Assembly: GCA_041687755.1 (NCBI GenBank)
Contig: JBDNJM010000045.1
Coordinates: 1-64,000, forward strand
Direction of reading: 5' to 3'
DNA from: JBDNJM01 sp041687755
GTDB lineage: Bacteria > Planctomycetota > UBA1135 > GCA-002686595
DNA: 64,000 nucleotides
Shown one piece after another: positions 46,838-54,892 of the stretch. A program made the position numbers and the translations under genes. Every line of letters starts with the position of its first letter. The first letter of the stretch is position 1. The notes below the pieces were generated by a model. The model searched no databases. It saw nothing but the letters and a program-made list of their open reading frames with translations, and was not told the origin of the DNA.

Positions 46838-48835
46838 CTAGTCCCAGTACAGGTCCCAGCTCCAGGCAGCACCGACGCAGATCATCCCGGCCTTCCAAGC
46901 CACGGTGACTGCACCGGCGATCACCCCAATTGGGCCCGCTGGAGCACCGGCCGCGCCTCCCGCTGCCCCGCCGCCGAGGGCCGTGCTGCAGCACCAGATC
47001 CCGATGGCGAGCTTGCCGGCCTGGCGGATGAAGTTGCGACCGATCGAGAACCCCTTAGATGCCGTCGGACCGTACGAGGTGTGCGAGTACACGATCGTCG
47101 GACCGGGAGTCGGCTTGCCTTGCACAGGCGGGTCTACAAAGAACTCACCCGTCGCGTAGACCTGCCCGTCGAAGCTGACCTCACAGAACGTGTCGGCCGT
47201 TAGTCGGCCACCGCTCAGGGCGAACACTGTCGTCTCAGAGTGGCCGTAGTCGGCGTCGACAAGGCCCGTCGAGGGCTCAGTCATCTCGATATTGGAGTAT
47301 GAGAGCATCTCGCCGATGATGTCGCCTTCGACACCCTGCGTGCGCCGCGCACCAACTCGGCTCCCCGACTCCTTGAGGATCTGAGACCTCAGGGATCCGT
47401 CCAAGAAGAAGTCAGCGTTCTGAATTTCGACAACATAGTCCTCGCCCGAAATGGCCGAGCGAGTGCTGCTGCCGGTGACCAGCATCTCCGAACTGCCACC
47501 CACGTGGGATCCGCCGAGGCTGGAGAGTTCGAAACCAAAGGGCAGGCCTTCGATCGTGAACTCCAGGCTGCTCTTCTCCTGGCTGAAGTAGTCCTCGGTC
47601 ACGCTATAGCTCCGCTCGAGATTCCCGGGACCGCCCCAGTTCTGCTCCGAACGATCGGAGCTGGTCCGCACCTTGTTGTGTGCGATCTCCACCGTCTTCG
47701 TCGACGCAGACGAGTTGAAGGGATAGCTGACCCCAGCGAGGACTAGATTCATCTCTGCTTCCTGGATCTCGACAAGTTCGTCGGTCGAGTAACCAGATCG
47801 CAGCAGCGTGAAGTCGAGCTCGAGGCTGTCTCCGTTCGGAGCAGAGATCGTGCCCGAGATTCGGATCCGATAGCTCCTCCAGGTGAGGTGCACGAATTCG
47901 TGATCCAGATTGCCGGTCCAGAGTTGGAGCCCCGCACCCTGGTCGTCGTCGATCGAGAAGGCGTGATCGGCGGCGTAGGAGTAGGAGAAGCCCGGTGCGT
48001 TAGTCAGGACGAAATTATCGACGCTGCCATCCTTGATGCGAAAACGCAGGCCTTCGCTCGGATGGCTGCCGTAGAGCATGAGGGTCGCGTTCACGACTTC
48101 TTGTGCTCGCTTGGCCAAGGATCCCTGAGACTCGACGTCGACGCTGTTCGGCGTTCCTGGCGTCTTGCCTACGGCATCGGGTCCGCCGTTTCCGCCCCAG
48201 TCCACGTGCTGGTTCGCATCTTGTCCATGGCGCCGGCGACCGATGGTCTCGCCCGGCATGCTAGCCGCTCCACTGCCGAACGAGAGGTCCACGAAGTATG
48301 TGCTCTTCCATTCCGCGGTAGCCACGGCCTCCTGATAAAGAGAGCCGTTCAGGAGTGATCCCGAAGCTGACCAAGTCACGAAGTCGACTAGCTCTCCGCT
48401 GGGATCGCGAAGCCCCAGCGCACCATCCACGGTGCCGATCTGGTCTTTCGAGGCGTCTGCGGTACCACCGGTGAACAAGATTCGCGAGTGATCGGAAGAG
48501 AGGTCCAGGGAAGCCAAACCAGGCCGGACCGGCCCGAGCACCAACAGGATCGTGTCGCCTGTCGCCGCCAAGGACCTGCCGAACTTGTGAAGGACGGCTC
48601 CGTTCTCATCGACGAGCGTGTAGTCCTCCAGCTGAAGATCCCCGGACCCGTTGGTCACGGCGAACTCGACCCACTCGTTGCCAGCATCGGGACCCGGAGG
48701 GTCGAAGGCGACCTCGCTGAGAACGATCTTCGACTCCTCGAACTCTTGGGGCTCTTCAGAGTCCCCGAGTGCGTAAACATGGCTGACGGTACCAGCCAGG
48801 ACCGGCATCAGCATTCCCAGTGCAGTTGTTTTCAT
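46838..48835 (-). CDS. exported lamin-tail-domain protein with Gly/Ala-rich hydrophobic C terminus
   Basis: A 665-residue protein with signal peptide MKTTALGMLMPVLAGTVSHV from the ATG at 48835 (an ATG at 48850 is possible). Residues ~35-220 are a lamin-tail (LTD) domain: IVLSEVAFDPPGPDAGNEWV, LEDYTLVDENGAV and ATGDTILLVLG. The middle 370 residues are beta-rich with no family seen. The last ~70 residues are hydrophobic with Gly/Ala runs (TALGGGAAGGAAGAPAGPIG, VIAGAVTVAWKAGMICVGAA) and end in WSWDLYWD. That tail resembles membrane-active bacteriocin segments or a membrane hairpin anchor. It lies 36 bases after the small secreted protein gene and is AT-richer than the genome. Confidence 0.68.
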   Translation of the reverse strand: MKTTALGMLMPVLAGTVSHVYALGDSEEPQEFEESKIVLSEVAFDPPGPDAGNEWVEFAVTNGSGDLQLEDYTLVDENGAVLHKFGRSLAATGDTILLVLGPVRPGLASLDLSSDHSRILFTGGTADASKDQIGTVDGALGLRDPSGELVDFVTWSASGSLLNGSLYQEAVATAEWKSTYFVDLSFGSGAASMPGETIGRRRHGQDANQHVDWGGNGGPDAVGKTPGTPNSVDVESQGSLAKRAQEVVNATLMLYGSHPSEGLRFRIKDGSVDNFVLTNAPGFSYSYAADHAFSIDDDQGAGLQLWTGNLDHEFVHLTWRSYRIRISGTISAPNGDSLELDFTLLRSGYSTDELVEIQEAEMNLVLAGVSYPFNSSASTKTVEIAHNKVRTSSDRSEQNWGGPGNLERSYSVTEDYFSQEKSSLEFTIEGLPFGFELSSLGGSHVGGSSEMLVTGSSTRSAISGEDYVVEIQNADFFLDGSLRSQILKESGSRVGARRTQGVEGDIIGEMLSYSNIEMTEPSTGLVDADYGHSETTVFALSGGRLTADTFCEVSFDGQVYATGEFFVDPPVQGKPTPGPTIVYSHTSYGPTASKGFSIGRNFIRQAGKLAIGIWCCSTALGGGAAGGAAGAPAGPIGVIAGAVTVAWKAGMICVGAAWSWDLYWD

Positions 48836-48871
48836 ATCCATTATATCCACATCTTGTGTACTGGCAGAGGA

Positions 48872-49297
48872 TCAAATGGCCGGCTGAGTTGAGCTCTCGT
48901 CTTTCTTGTCATCTTCGCAGCTAACCTTGTAGCGCTGCAGGTCCGGCGTTGTGGAACCGGTCACGTTGCCTTTGTCGTCCTTGAAGATGAACTTGACCCG
49001 GATCTTGAGGTTCACCCACTTCTCTTCCGAGTCGCCCTCAGGGCCCGCAACGTGACCATTTTCGTTGCAGAACAGGTCTTCGAAGTTGACCGGCTGCTTG
49101 GCGCCATCACCCGGGTTCGCGGGAAGCTGGATTGTTCCCTTCTCAAGTACGGTCTTGGTCCAGAAGTTGTCGGGGTCCGATATTTCGAATTCCATTTCCG
49201 TCGCTCCCGGAGGGATCAGAAATTCGACTTCGCCGTCCATGGCCGAAGCAGCAGCGGGAAAAGCGACGAGAGCGAGAGTAGCGAGGAAGTTCTTCAT
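48872..49297 (-). CDS. small secreted protein, unknown family (paralogue A)
   Basis: A 141-residue exported protein starting at the ATG at 49297 with signal peptide MKNFLATLALVAFPAAASA. The mature part begins DGEVEFLIPPGATEMEFEIS and is predicted all-beta with two Cys (LFCNENG and YKVSCEDD). The order MEFEISDP...C...GHVAG...VNLKIRVKFIFKDDKG...C-E-D parallels that of the next gene upstream (FEIDNP...C...GNVGG...AEVYAKVYFYSDK...C-P-D). The two look like distant paralogues. No known family was recognised. It precedes the lamin-tail protein gene by 36 bases and is likely co-transcribed with it. Confidence 0.65.
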   Translation of the reverse strand: MKNFLATLALVAFPAAASAMDGEVEFLIPPGATEMEFEISDPDNFWTKTVLEKGTIQLPANPGDGAKQPVNFEDLFCNENGHVAGPEGDSEEKWVNLKIRVKFIFKDDKGNVTGSTTPDLQRYKVSCEDDKKDESSTQPAI

Positions 49298-49361
49298 GTT
49301 TTTCGGTGGTGTCGTCCGTTGACGAACGAGCCTGTCTTGCGAGCTGGAGTCCGATGTGCAG

Positions 49362-49391
49362 GCGGTGCCCTCCACCATGGGAGGGCACCGC
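49362..49391 (-). terminator. perfect 12-pair hairpin between the two small secreted protein genes
   Basis: GCGGTGCCCTCC (49362-49373), a six-base loop and GGAGGGCACCGC (49380-49391) form a perfect stem 31 bases after the first gene's stop and 64 bases before the next start. With no T-run it may be a partial terminator or an RNA-stabilising stem that sets a higher level of the promoter-proximal protein. Confidence 0.6.
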
Positions 49392-49421
49392 TTCAGCGGG
49401 AGAGACGTGAGGCGTAGACGC

Positions 49422-49889
49422 CTATTCGTCCGGGCAGCAGACCGTGATCTTCCCGGTCTTGACCGTCGCCTTGGGCTTGAGCGTGCCGCCTTCACCAGCG
49501 GTCTTATCGCTGTAGAAGTACACCTTCGCGTAAACCTCAGCGCAGCCATCGTCGTCGTTGCTGCCACCGACGTTGCCGGTGATCTCACCGCTCACACATG
49601 TGAACGTCGCCTTCGGGAACACCTTGTCGGTCGGGCTTCCGTCAGGGTTGCCAGCAAACGTCAAGCCAATCGTGCTCAAGTGTTCGCTGCCTGAGTAGGT
49701 GTCGGAGTCGTAGAAGTCCGCCGCCCAGTACTTGTAGCCGGGGTTGTCGATTTCGAAGATGACGGCCGGACCGCCGGTGCCAGCGGTACCACTGCTGCCG
49801 GTTTCGTCGGCAGCGAAACCTTGCCAGGCAAGGAGGGAGATTGCGGTCGTTGCGAGAGAGGCCACTGCGAGTTTGTATGCCAGTTTCAT
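49422..49889 (-). CDS. small secreted protein, unknown family (paralogue B)
   Basis: A 155-residue exported protein starting at the ATG at 49889 (signal peptide to about residue 26, ending WQGFAA). A short Gly/Ser/Thr linker follows, then an all-beta mature domain with AVIFEIDNPGYKYWAADFYD, TFTCVSGEITGNVGG, DDDGCAEVYAKVYFYSDKT and a terminal CCPDE. Four Cys could give two disulfides. It is the first gene of the exported-protein group and its layout matches the downstream 141-residue protein. No family is recognised; abundance as a structural surface subunit is a guess from its promoter-proximal position and following hairpin. Confidence 0.65.
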   Translation of the reverse strand: MKLAYKLAVASLATTAISLLAWQGFAADETGSSGTAGTGGPAVIFEIDNPGYKYWAADFYDSDTYSGSEHLSTIGLTFAGNPDGSPTDKVFPKATFTCVSGEITGNVGGSNDDDGCAEVYAKVYFYSDKTAGEGGTLKPKATVKTGKITVCCPDE

Positions 49890-50184
49890 GTTGCTGAGTT
49901 TTGATGAGTCCACGAAGGCCCCTGAACTGCGGGTGGTGTGCGCTTGCGAAGTGCAAGTGCCTGGCGACACGGGCCGACATGGACGTTGCGTGCGATGCGC
50001 GAAATCAATACGAAATCAATAGAGGTTCCGCTCGGAACGCGGCTTTAGCGTCAACAGGTCTCTTGGGGTTCTCTCATTTCGTGAATTCCGTGGGGCTCCC
50101 CCTCCGTGCCGGACCGGAGATGTACGCGTCCGGTGAACCCATCTAGCGGACCGGACATCCGTAGGGATGCTGACCGGATTAGCG

Positions 50185-50590
50185 GTCCTGCTCGCGGAGC
50201 TCGAGCCAGACGGCTCCACCGTGTCCGAGTTCGCGCGTGAGCGCGGTAGCACCCCCCCTGGCGGCTGTACGAAGTACGCCTAAAGGCGGGCAAGGGTGGG
50301 GCAGCGAGGCTACGCCGGCGCCCGTCCTCGGCGCCGATACCGGTGGAGCTAGAGCAAATGCGGGGCCCCACTGATGCGCCGTTCGAGGTGCTTCTGCCCC
50401 GCGGCCTGCGCATCACGATCCCGCTGGGCTTCGAGGCCTCAGAGCTCGCTCGCCTCGTGCGGGCCCGGGGCGTGCTGAAGTCCCGCCCTCTCCCTCGGTT
50501 CGAATCCTCATGGCGCGCGGCACGGTCCACATGCGCAAGGGCTTCGATGGGCCCACGTCGTCCCTCGGCTCGATGCACGCTCCCGGACGA
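50185..50590 (+). mobile_element. IS66-family remnant (orfA and tnpB fragments)
   Basis: Two adjoining fragments match the accessory genes of IS66 elements. The first reads LLAELEPDGSTVSEFARERG and, after a shift in a C7 run (50252-50258), WRLYEVRLK, then PVELEQMRG and PFEVLLPRGLRITIPLGFEA with ELARLVRA, the usual end of the TnpA-like protein. The second (from ATG 50510) contains ARGTVHMRKGFDG, the TnpB signature. Both are truncated and the DDE transposase gene is absent. No terminal inverted repeats were found. It marks the border of an AT-richer segment. Confidence 0.65.
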
Positions 50591-50712
50591 TTGCTCGGGC
50601 TCGTCAGCGGCCGACCCTCGGTGTCGAACAACGTCAGCTCGACCAGCCCACGCGGGACGAACTCGACCCGATGCTCCGTGTTCTTGCCCGGGAAGGCGCG
50701 CGGCGAGGAGGC
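50580..50712 (-). pseudogene. fragment of a carboxypeptidase-regulatory-like protein
   Basis: On the minus strand a short frame reads GKNTEHRVEFVPRGLVELTL followed by FDTEGRPLTSPSN, the beta-strand and D-x-x-G-x-P turn pattern of carboxypeptidase-regulatory domains seen in two other genes of this window. It has no start, no stop and no continuation, and it overlaps the end of the IS66 fragment. It may be the relic of a gene disrupted by that element. Confidence 0.3.
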
Positions 50713-50784
50713 GGAGTCCGAGGCGGCCGCATGACGGCTTGCCTATCAGCGGCGACACAAAACGCCGGACGCGGCATCGGATCG

Positions 50785-51450
50785 TTAGGCCGTCTTTTCA
50801 CCTGATCGCCGGTAGCGAATGCGCCCCACGATGATCGCGACTAGCCACGCGGCTGCTGAGGCAAAGAACATCTGACCTTGGATGCCTCTCTCGGGGTTTC
50901 TCCGGGCGAGAACCAGCATCCCCTCCGGGAAGATTTCGGACGGAGCTGTTCGCGTGCCGTACCACCCTCTAACGATTGATGGACACCCGTACACGAAGAG
51001 CCATCCGGCTGTAATCAAACAGGCCAGCATAAGGAGCCATCGAGGGATATCGAGAAACCGTCGCGGCCCGAGCGCGAACAGCGTTGTGCCAGCTGCGCCC
51101 CAGAAGAGCCCGCGAAGGAGGTAGGGAAAGACTCGATCACTCACCCCGGATCTGGCATCGAAGGTGCTCAAGAACTGGCCTGAGAAGACCACGAAGGCGG
51201 GAATCGAAAGCGCACAGACTAGGAAGATGAATCCGCTTCCGCCCCCTCGGCAGCCTTCGGTTCGCGATGCCATCATGACGGCAATACAGCTGACGGCAAA
51301 GTAGCCGCCAATGAGATCCACCATGTCGAATGCGAAACCGAACTTGAGGACCTGACTCCCGTACCAGAACAAAGATACGGCGGTCAGAGCCAGGGCGACA
51401 ACGCCCAACGCGCGGGAGGTCTGCGGCAACGTTCGTGTGTGATCGCTCAT
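50785..51450 (-). CDS. orphan polytopic membrane protein, possible gene cassette
   Basis: A 221-residue membrane protein with about six hydrophobic segments (VVALALTAVSLFWYG, LIGGYFAVSCIAVMMA, FIFLVCALSIPAFVVF, LLMLACLITAGWLFVYG, FFASAAAWLVAIIVGRI). No family was recognised. AGGAAG lies eight bases before the ATG at 51450. GC content is low (52% in a hand-counted 60-base sample at 51001-51060). Its TAA stop lies within GCCTAAC, and GTTGGGT occurs 33 bases before the start; these match the RYYYAAC and GTTRRRY core sites that flank integron cassettes. Horizontal origin is likely; the cassette idea is tentative. Confidence 0.7.
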   Translation of the reverse strand: MSDHTRTLPQTSRALGVVALALTAVSLFWYGSQVLKFGFAFDMVDLIGGYFAVSCIAVMMASRTEGCRGGGSGFIFLVCALSIPAFVVFSGQFLSTFDARSGVSDRVFPYLLRGLFWGAAGTTLFALGPRRFLDIPRWLLMLACLITAGWLFVYGCPSIVRGWYGTRTAPSEIFPEGMLVLARRNPERGIQGQMFFASAAAWLVAIIVGRIRYRRSGEKTA

Positions 51451-52077
51451 TTGTCTTCCTCGTAAATGGAGGCTGCCCGGCCACCCAACGCGCGCTCGAC
51501 GGACCCACCTATGAGGGCAGTGGGCTGCCAGCGAGGTTTGCGGAGCGCGGCGAAGCCGCGTCTGAGGTCCAGCCAGGCGGACTGTTCCCTTGCTCGTCTC
51601 CCTCATCCTTTGCAACTCAATTGTAGCGCCACGCGCGGGCCGTCGGGCGCTATTGATCCGCGGCGGACATGATCCGTCGGACTGCGGACGCCGAGGAAGT
51701 GTCCGCATCACGACCGTCGGCGTGCTCGGGGGCGGCAACGGACGACCGCCCGGGCGGGGAGCTCGCGGGGCCCAGCGAGGCTGCTGGCGGGCTGGGGAGT
51801 GCCCCGATCCGGCGCGGTGGCGGGGAGGGAATCCGGTCTTAGAATGGTGCGGCCGAGTTGCTCGGTTCCGCCCAGTCGAAGCCGACCCCGGGCGAATCAA
51901 TAATCGGAACCTGCCCGACGATCGGCAGCGCGGGTAATCGCGGCTAAGCGATTCCGTTCGAGGTCGTGGAACCCCAATCAGTGGTATCGCGGTAGGGCCG
52001 GGCTTCGACGGGAAACAAAGCGGTTTGATCACTACCGAGTACCTGCGGGGCACCTGCCGCGAGTCCTCCCGACCGTT
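51451..52077. other. gene-free stretch with a cassette-like core site and hairpin
   Basis: No convincing gene lies here. ACCCAAC (51483-51489, plus strand) could be an attC-type core. CGCGGC-GAA-GCCGCG (51546-51560) forms a compact hairpin like the central stem of some attC sites, but no GTTRRRY partner follows within ~70 bases. The rest, to 52077, is mixed-frame sequence next to a truncated sigma gene and may be a deletion scar. Confidence 0.35.
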
Positions 52078-52413
52078 CTACACAACGACTCGCAACGGTG
52101 GACGACCGACCGTCGCGGGCAACTCCGGCGGCAGGCCGCGCTGCTGCTCCCGCCGCTTGCGGCTCGACTCGGCTCGCAGCAACGACGCCCGCTTGCGGCG
52201 CAGAATTGTCGCCAGCAGCGCCCGCGGCCGCTCCAGCGTCCACCCGGACTCCCCGCGCTGCAGCACCTGCAGCAGCGCCTCCTCGGCCAGGTCGTCGGCG
52301 GCGACCTGGTCGGCGATCAGCCGCCGGGCGAGCCCCCGCAGCCAGTCCCGCTCGGCCAACAGACTCTCGAGCCCGCGGCCGGCGGCCCCTTCGTGATGTG
52401 CGAACGTTTCCAT
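52078..52413 (-). pseudogene. truncated ECF sigma factor (region 2 only)
   Basis: A 111-residue frame from the ATG at 52413 matches sigma region 2: LLAERDWLRGLARRLIADQV, AADDLAEEALLQVLQRGESG and ALLATILRRKRASLLRAESS. It then stops, and no region 4 helix-turn-helix is found in any frame in the 600 bases that follow. Sequence similarity to the region 2 of the decayed gene at 37182-39580 suggests the same sigma subfamily. Without region 4 it could not recognise a -35 element. Truncation at the edge of the low-GC island suggests loss during insertion or deletion. Confidence 0.7.
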
Positions 52414-52551
52414 GCCCGACAGGTCGCAGCAACCCCGTGAAATCGCGGCGCGATCCCGGAGGAAGTTCTCCGTCGCTCCATCCTAGGCCGGGCGGCGCAA
52501 CGGAACCGAGCCCGCCGATTTCGTCTTCGACCCCTTCGGGCTCGACGCCTC

Positions 52552-53997
52552 TCAGGCCGACCGCTCGGACCCCTCGCCGGCTGCGGTCACTCCGATCCAG
52601 GCGAAGCTCAGGCCCAAGAGGGCGACCAGGGGCAACGCCGCAGCGCGCCCGTGGGTCCCTGCCGCCAGGGCCGCCAACAGGATCCACACGGCAAAGCCCA
52701 GCTCGGCGCCCTTCGGGACGATCGGGTGGGAGAGGTAGCCGCTGGGCTTGTGGCCCCAGCCCCTCTTCGGCGTGCGCACGAACGCGCTCTCAAAGCCAAA
52801 AACGCCCTCGAGCACGGCCCGCGTCTGGCTCAGGGAGATGCCGATGCCGAGGGCGATCGCCAGCGGGACATCGAGCGCGCGCTGGGCCAGGCTGCGACCC
52901 GAGGCCGCCAGGCAGCGCTCGTAGAACAGCGCCGTCGTGCCCACCGTCCCCAGGAACAGCGCGAGGTGCCAGGGCCGATCGCTCGCGTTCGGATCGGCCA
53001 GGGAGATCGGCAGCAGCAGGCTCACCACGAGGATCAGCGGGTAGCCGATGCTGCTCGACAGGTGCGCGAAGGCCTCGACCTTGCGGCGCAGCGGCTGGTC
53101 GGCGCGCGCGATGCGGCCACCTAGCTTGCGCAGGGTCTGGGCCGAACCCTTGGCCCAGCGGTGCTGCTGCTGGCGGAAGCCGGCGAGCTCCGCGGGCAGC
53201 TCCGCCGGTGCGACGACGTCGTCGAGGAAGCGGAAGCGCCAGCCCGCGAGCTGGCTGCGGTAGGACAGATCGAGGTCCTCGGTCAGCGTGTCGTGCTGCC
53301 AGCCACCGGCCTCCTCGATCGCTTCGCGGCGCCACACGCCCGCCGTGCCGTTGAAGTTGAAGAACAAGTCGTGGGCGGCGCGCACGCGGTGCTCGATCGC
53401 GAAGTGCCCGTCGAGCAGCGCGCCCTGGGCGCGGGTCAGCAAAGACTCGTCGCGGTTCAGGTGACCCCAGCGCGCCTGGACCATGCCGATGCCCGGCTCG
53501 GCGAGGTGCGGCGCGGTGCGCTCGAGGAAGTCCGGCTCGGGCACGAAGTCCGCGTCGAAGACCGCGATCAGCTGCGCGTCCGTGCGCGCCAACCCTTCGG
53601 CCAGAGCACCGGCCTTGTACCCGGTGCGCGTCCCACGTCGCACGTGCTCGGCCCAGATCCCGGCTTCACGCAGCCGCGCGACCTCGGCCGCCGCAAGCAC
53701 GACCGTCTCGTCGTCGGAATCGTCGAGCACCTGGATCGTGAGCCGGTCCGCCGGCCAGCGCAGGGCCCCGGCCGCGCGGATCAAGCGCTCGACCACGTGA
53801 CGCTCGTTGTACATCGGCAGCTGCACCGCCACGTGCGGCTGCTCGCCCTCGGGCCAACTCCCCGGCGGGGCGTCGGCTCCGCTCCCGGGCAGCTGCAGGA
53901 ACCGCACGAGGAAGACCAGCCTGTGCACGCCCCAGCCCAACAGCAGCGCCACGCAAGTCAGCTCAACGGCGTGCAGGATCGAGTACAGAAGGTCCAC
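52552..53997 (-). CDS. processive GT2 glycosyltransferase (cellulose synthase-like superfamily)
   Basis: A 481-residue membrane glycosyltransferase. An N-terminal helix (residues ~10-33) precedes the GT-A domain. Its motifs are VAVQLPMYNE, QVLDDSDDET, the DxD as FDADF (148-150), TEDLDLSYR (catalytic Asp ~241) and QQQHRW (276-281), the signature of processive beta-glycan synthases. Four to five C-terminal helices follow. It most resembles CslA/mannan-synthase-like bacterial proteins of unknown product. No PilZ domain is attached. The start is a GTG seven bases after the hydrolase stop, so it belongs to that operon. Confidence 0.88.
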   Translation of the reverse strand: MDLLYSILHAVELTCVALLLGWGVHRLVFLVRFLQLPGSGADAPPGSWPEGEQPHVAVQLPMYNERHVVERLIRAAGALRWPADRLTIQVLDDSDDETVVLAAAEVARLREAGIWAEHVRRGTRTGYKAGALAEGLARTDAQLIAVFDADFVPEPDFLERTAPHLAEPGIGMVQARWGHLNRDESLLTRAQGALLDGHFAIEHRVRAAHDLFFNFNGTAGVWRREAIEEAGGWQHDTLTEDLDLSYRSQLAGWRFRFLDDVVAPAELPAELAGFRQQQHRWAKGSAQTLRKLGGRIARADQPLRRKVEAFAHLSSSIGYPLILVVSLLLPISLADPNASDRPWHLALFLGTVGTTALFYERCLAASGRSLAQRALDVPLAIALGIGISLSQTRAVLEGVFGFESAFVRTPKRGWGHKPSGYLSHPIVPKGAELGFAVWILLAALAAGTHGRAAALPLVALLGLSFAWIGVTAAGEGSERSA

Positions 53998-54004
53998 GCG
54001 CGCG

Positions 54005-54892
54005 TTACGAAGAGGAGCGCAGCTCGGAGACCAAGAAATTCGCGCTCGCCTCGATCGCGGAAGCCAACCCCGGCCCCACGTCCTTCAGGGGGTGTCGCGC
54101 CCCGAAGTTGTGGCCCACGTCGTCCACGCCGAAGAAGCGCGCGCCCGCACCGTTCGGGCCGCCGAAGCCGTCGTCCCCGAAGCGCTCGGCGAACGACTGG
54201 GCCTCCGCCGGCGGCACGGCCCGGTCGCGCATCCCGTGCACGAACAGCGCCGGCCCACCGAAGCGCACCGAGGCCGCGTCGAGGTCATAGCGTTCGGCGT
54301 TCTCGGTGTAGTCCCGGTAGATGTCGTCGTAGAGCTTCAGCCGCTGCCCGCCCGCCGTCGGGATCTGGATGAACCCCTGGGTCTCCCATTCGGTGATGCG
54401 GTGGGGGTCGTAGCGCCCGACCCGCGCGACCGTGGCCCAGGTGCACAGCGCGCGATACCCGCCCGTCTCGGCGGCGTGCAGCAGCGCCATGGCCGACCCG
54501 CGGCTGTGGCCCCAGATCGCCCGGCGTTCCTGGTCCAGGCCGGGCACATGCCCCTGGCCCAGGTGCTCACCGATCGCTGCGAGGTCCTCGAGCTGCTGCT
54601 CGTAGGTGTCGTGGCCGAAGGCCTCCAGCTCGGTCACCTCGGAGGAGTTCGCACCGAATCCCGACCCGGACACCGTAACCACGACCGTCGCCAGTCCCGC
54701 CGCATTGAAGCCCTGCTCGAGCGCCGGGATGAACGCCCAGTCCATCGAGGCGAGGTAGCCGGGCACCATCAACACGTAGGGCGCGGACTCAGCGGGCACG
54801 CGCACCCGCGCGCGGACCAGGCGATCGTGCTCACCCATCCCCGGGCGCGCTGGCAGCGATAGCTCGACGCGTTGCTCGACAGCGGACGACAT
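54005..54892 (-). CDS. alpha/beta hydrolase
   Basis: A 295-residue alpha/beta-hydrolase fold protein. The nucleophile elbow is GHSRG (IWGHSRGSAMALLHAAE), with Arg where many members have Gln or Met. The catalytic Asp is probably in HGMRDRAVPP and the His in DDVGHNFGA. The oxyanion strand is VLMVPGYLASMDW. There is no signal peptide. Family members cleave esters, peptides or lipids; the Arg-containing elbow recalls dienelactone hydrolase and acyl-peptidase-like groups. It starts at ATG 54892, sharing one base with the upstream gene's stop (TGATG), and is followed after seven bases by the GT2 gene. Confidence 0.86.
   Translation of the reverse strand: MSSAVEQRVELSLPARPGMGEHDRLVRARVRVPAESAPYVLMVPGYLASMDWAFIPALEQGFNAAGLATVVVTVSGSGFGANSSEVTELEAFGHDTYEQQLEDLAAIGEHLGQGHVPGLDQERRAIWGHSRGSAMALLHAAETGGYRALCTWATVARVGRYDPHRITEWETQGFIQIPTAGGQRLKLYDDIYRDYTENAERYDLDAASVRFGGPALFVHGMRDRAVPPAEAQSFAERFGDDGFGGPNGAGARFFGVDDVGHNFGARHPLKDVGPGLASAIEASANFLVSELRSSS

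Noticed and set aside
50491..50506. GGTTCGAATCC, the T-loop consensus of tRNAs
   Set aside because: The flanking five bases on each side do not pair into a T-stem, and no acceptor, D or anticodon arm can be built upstream. The sequence also falls inside the IS66 tnpB start region.
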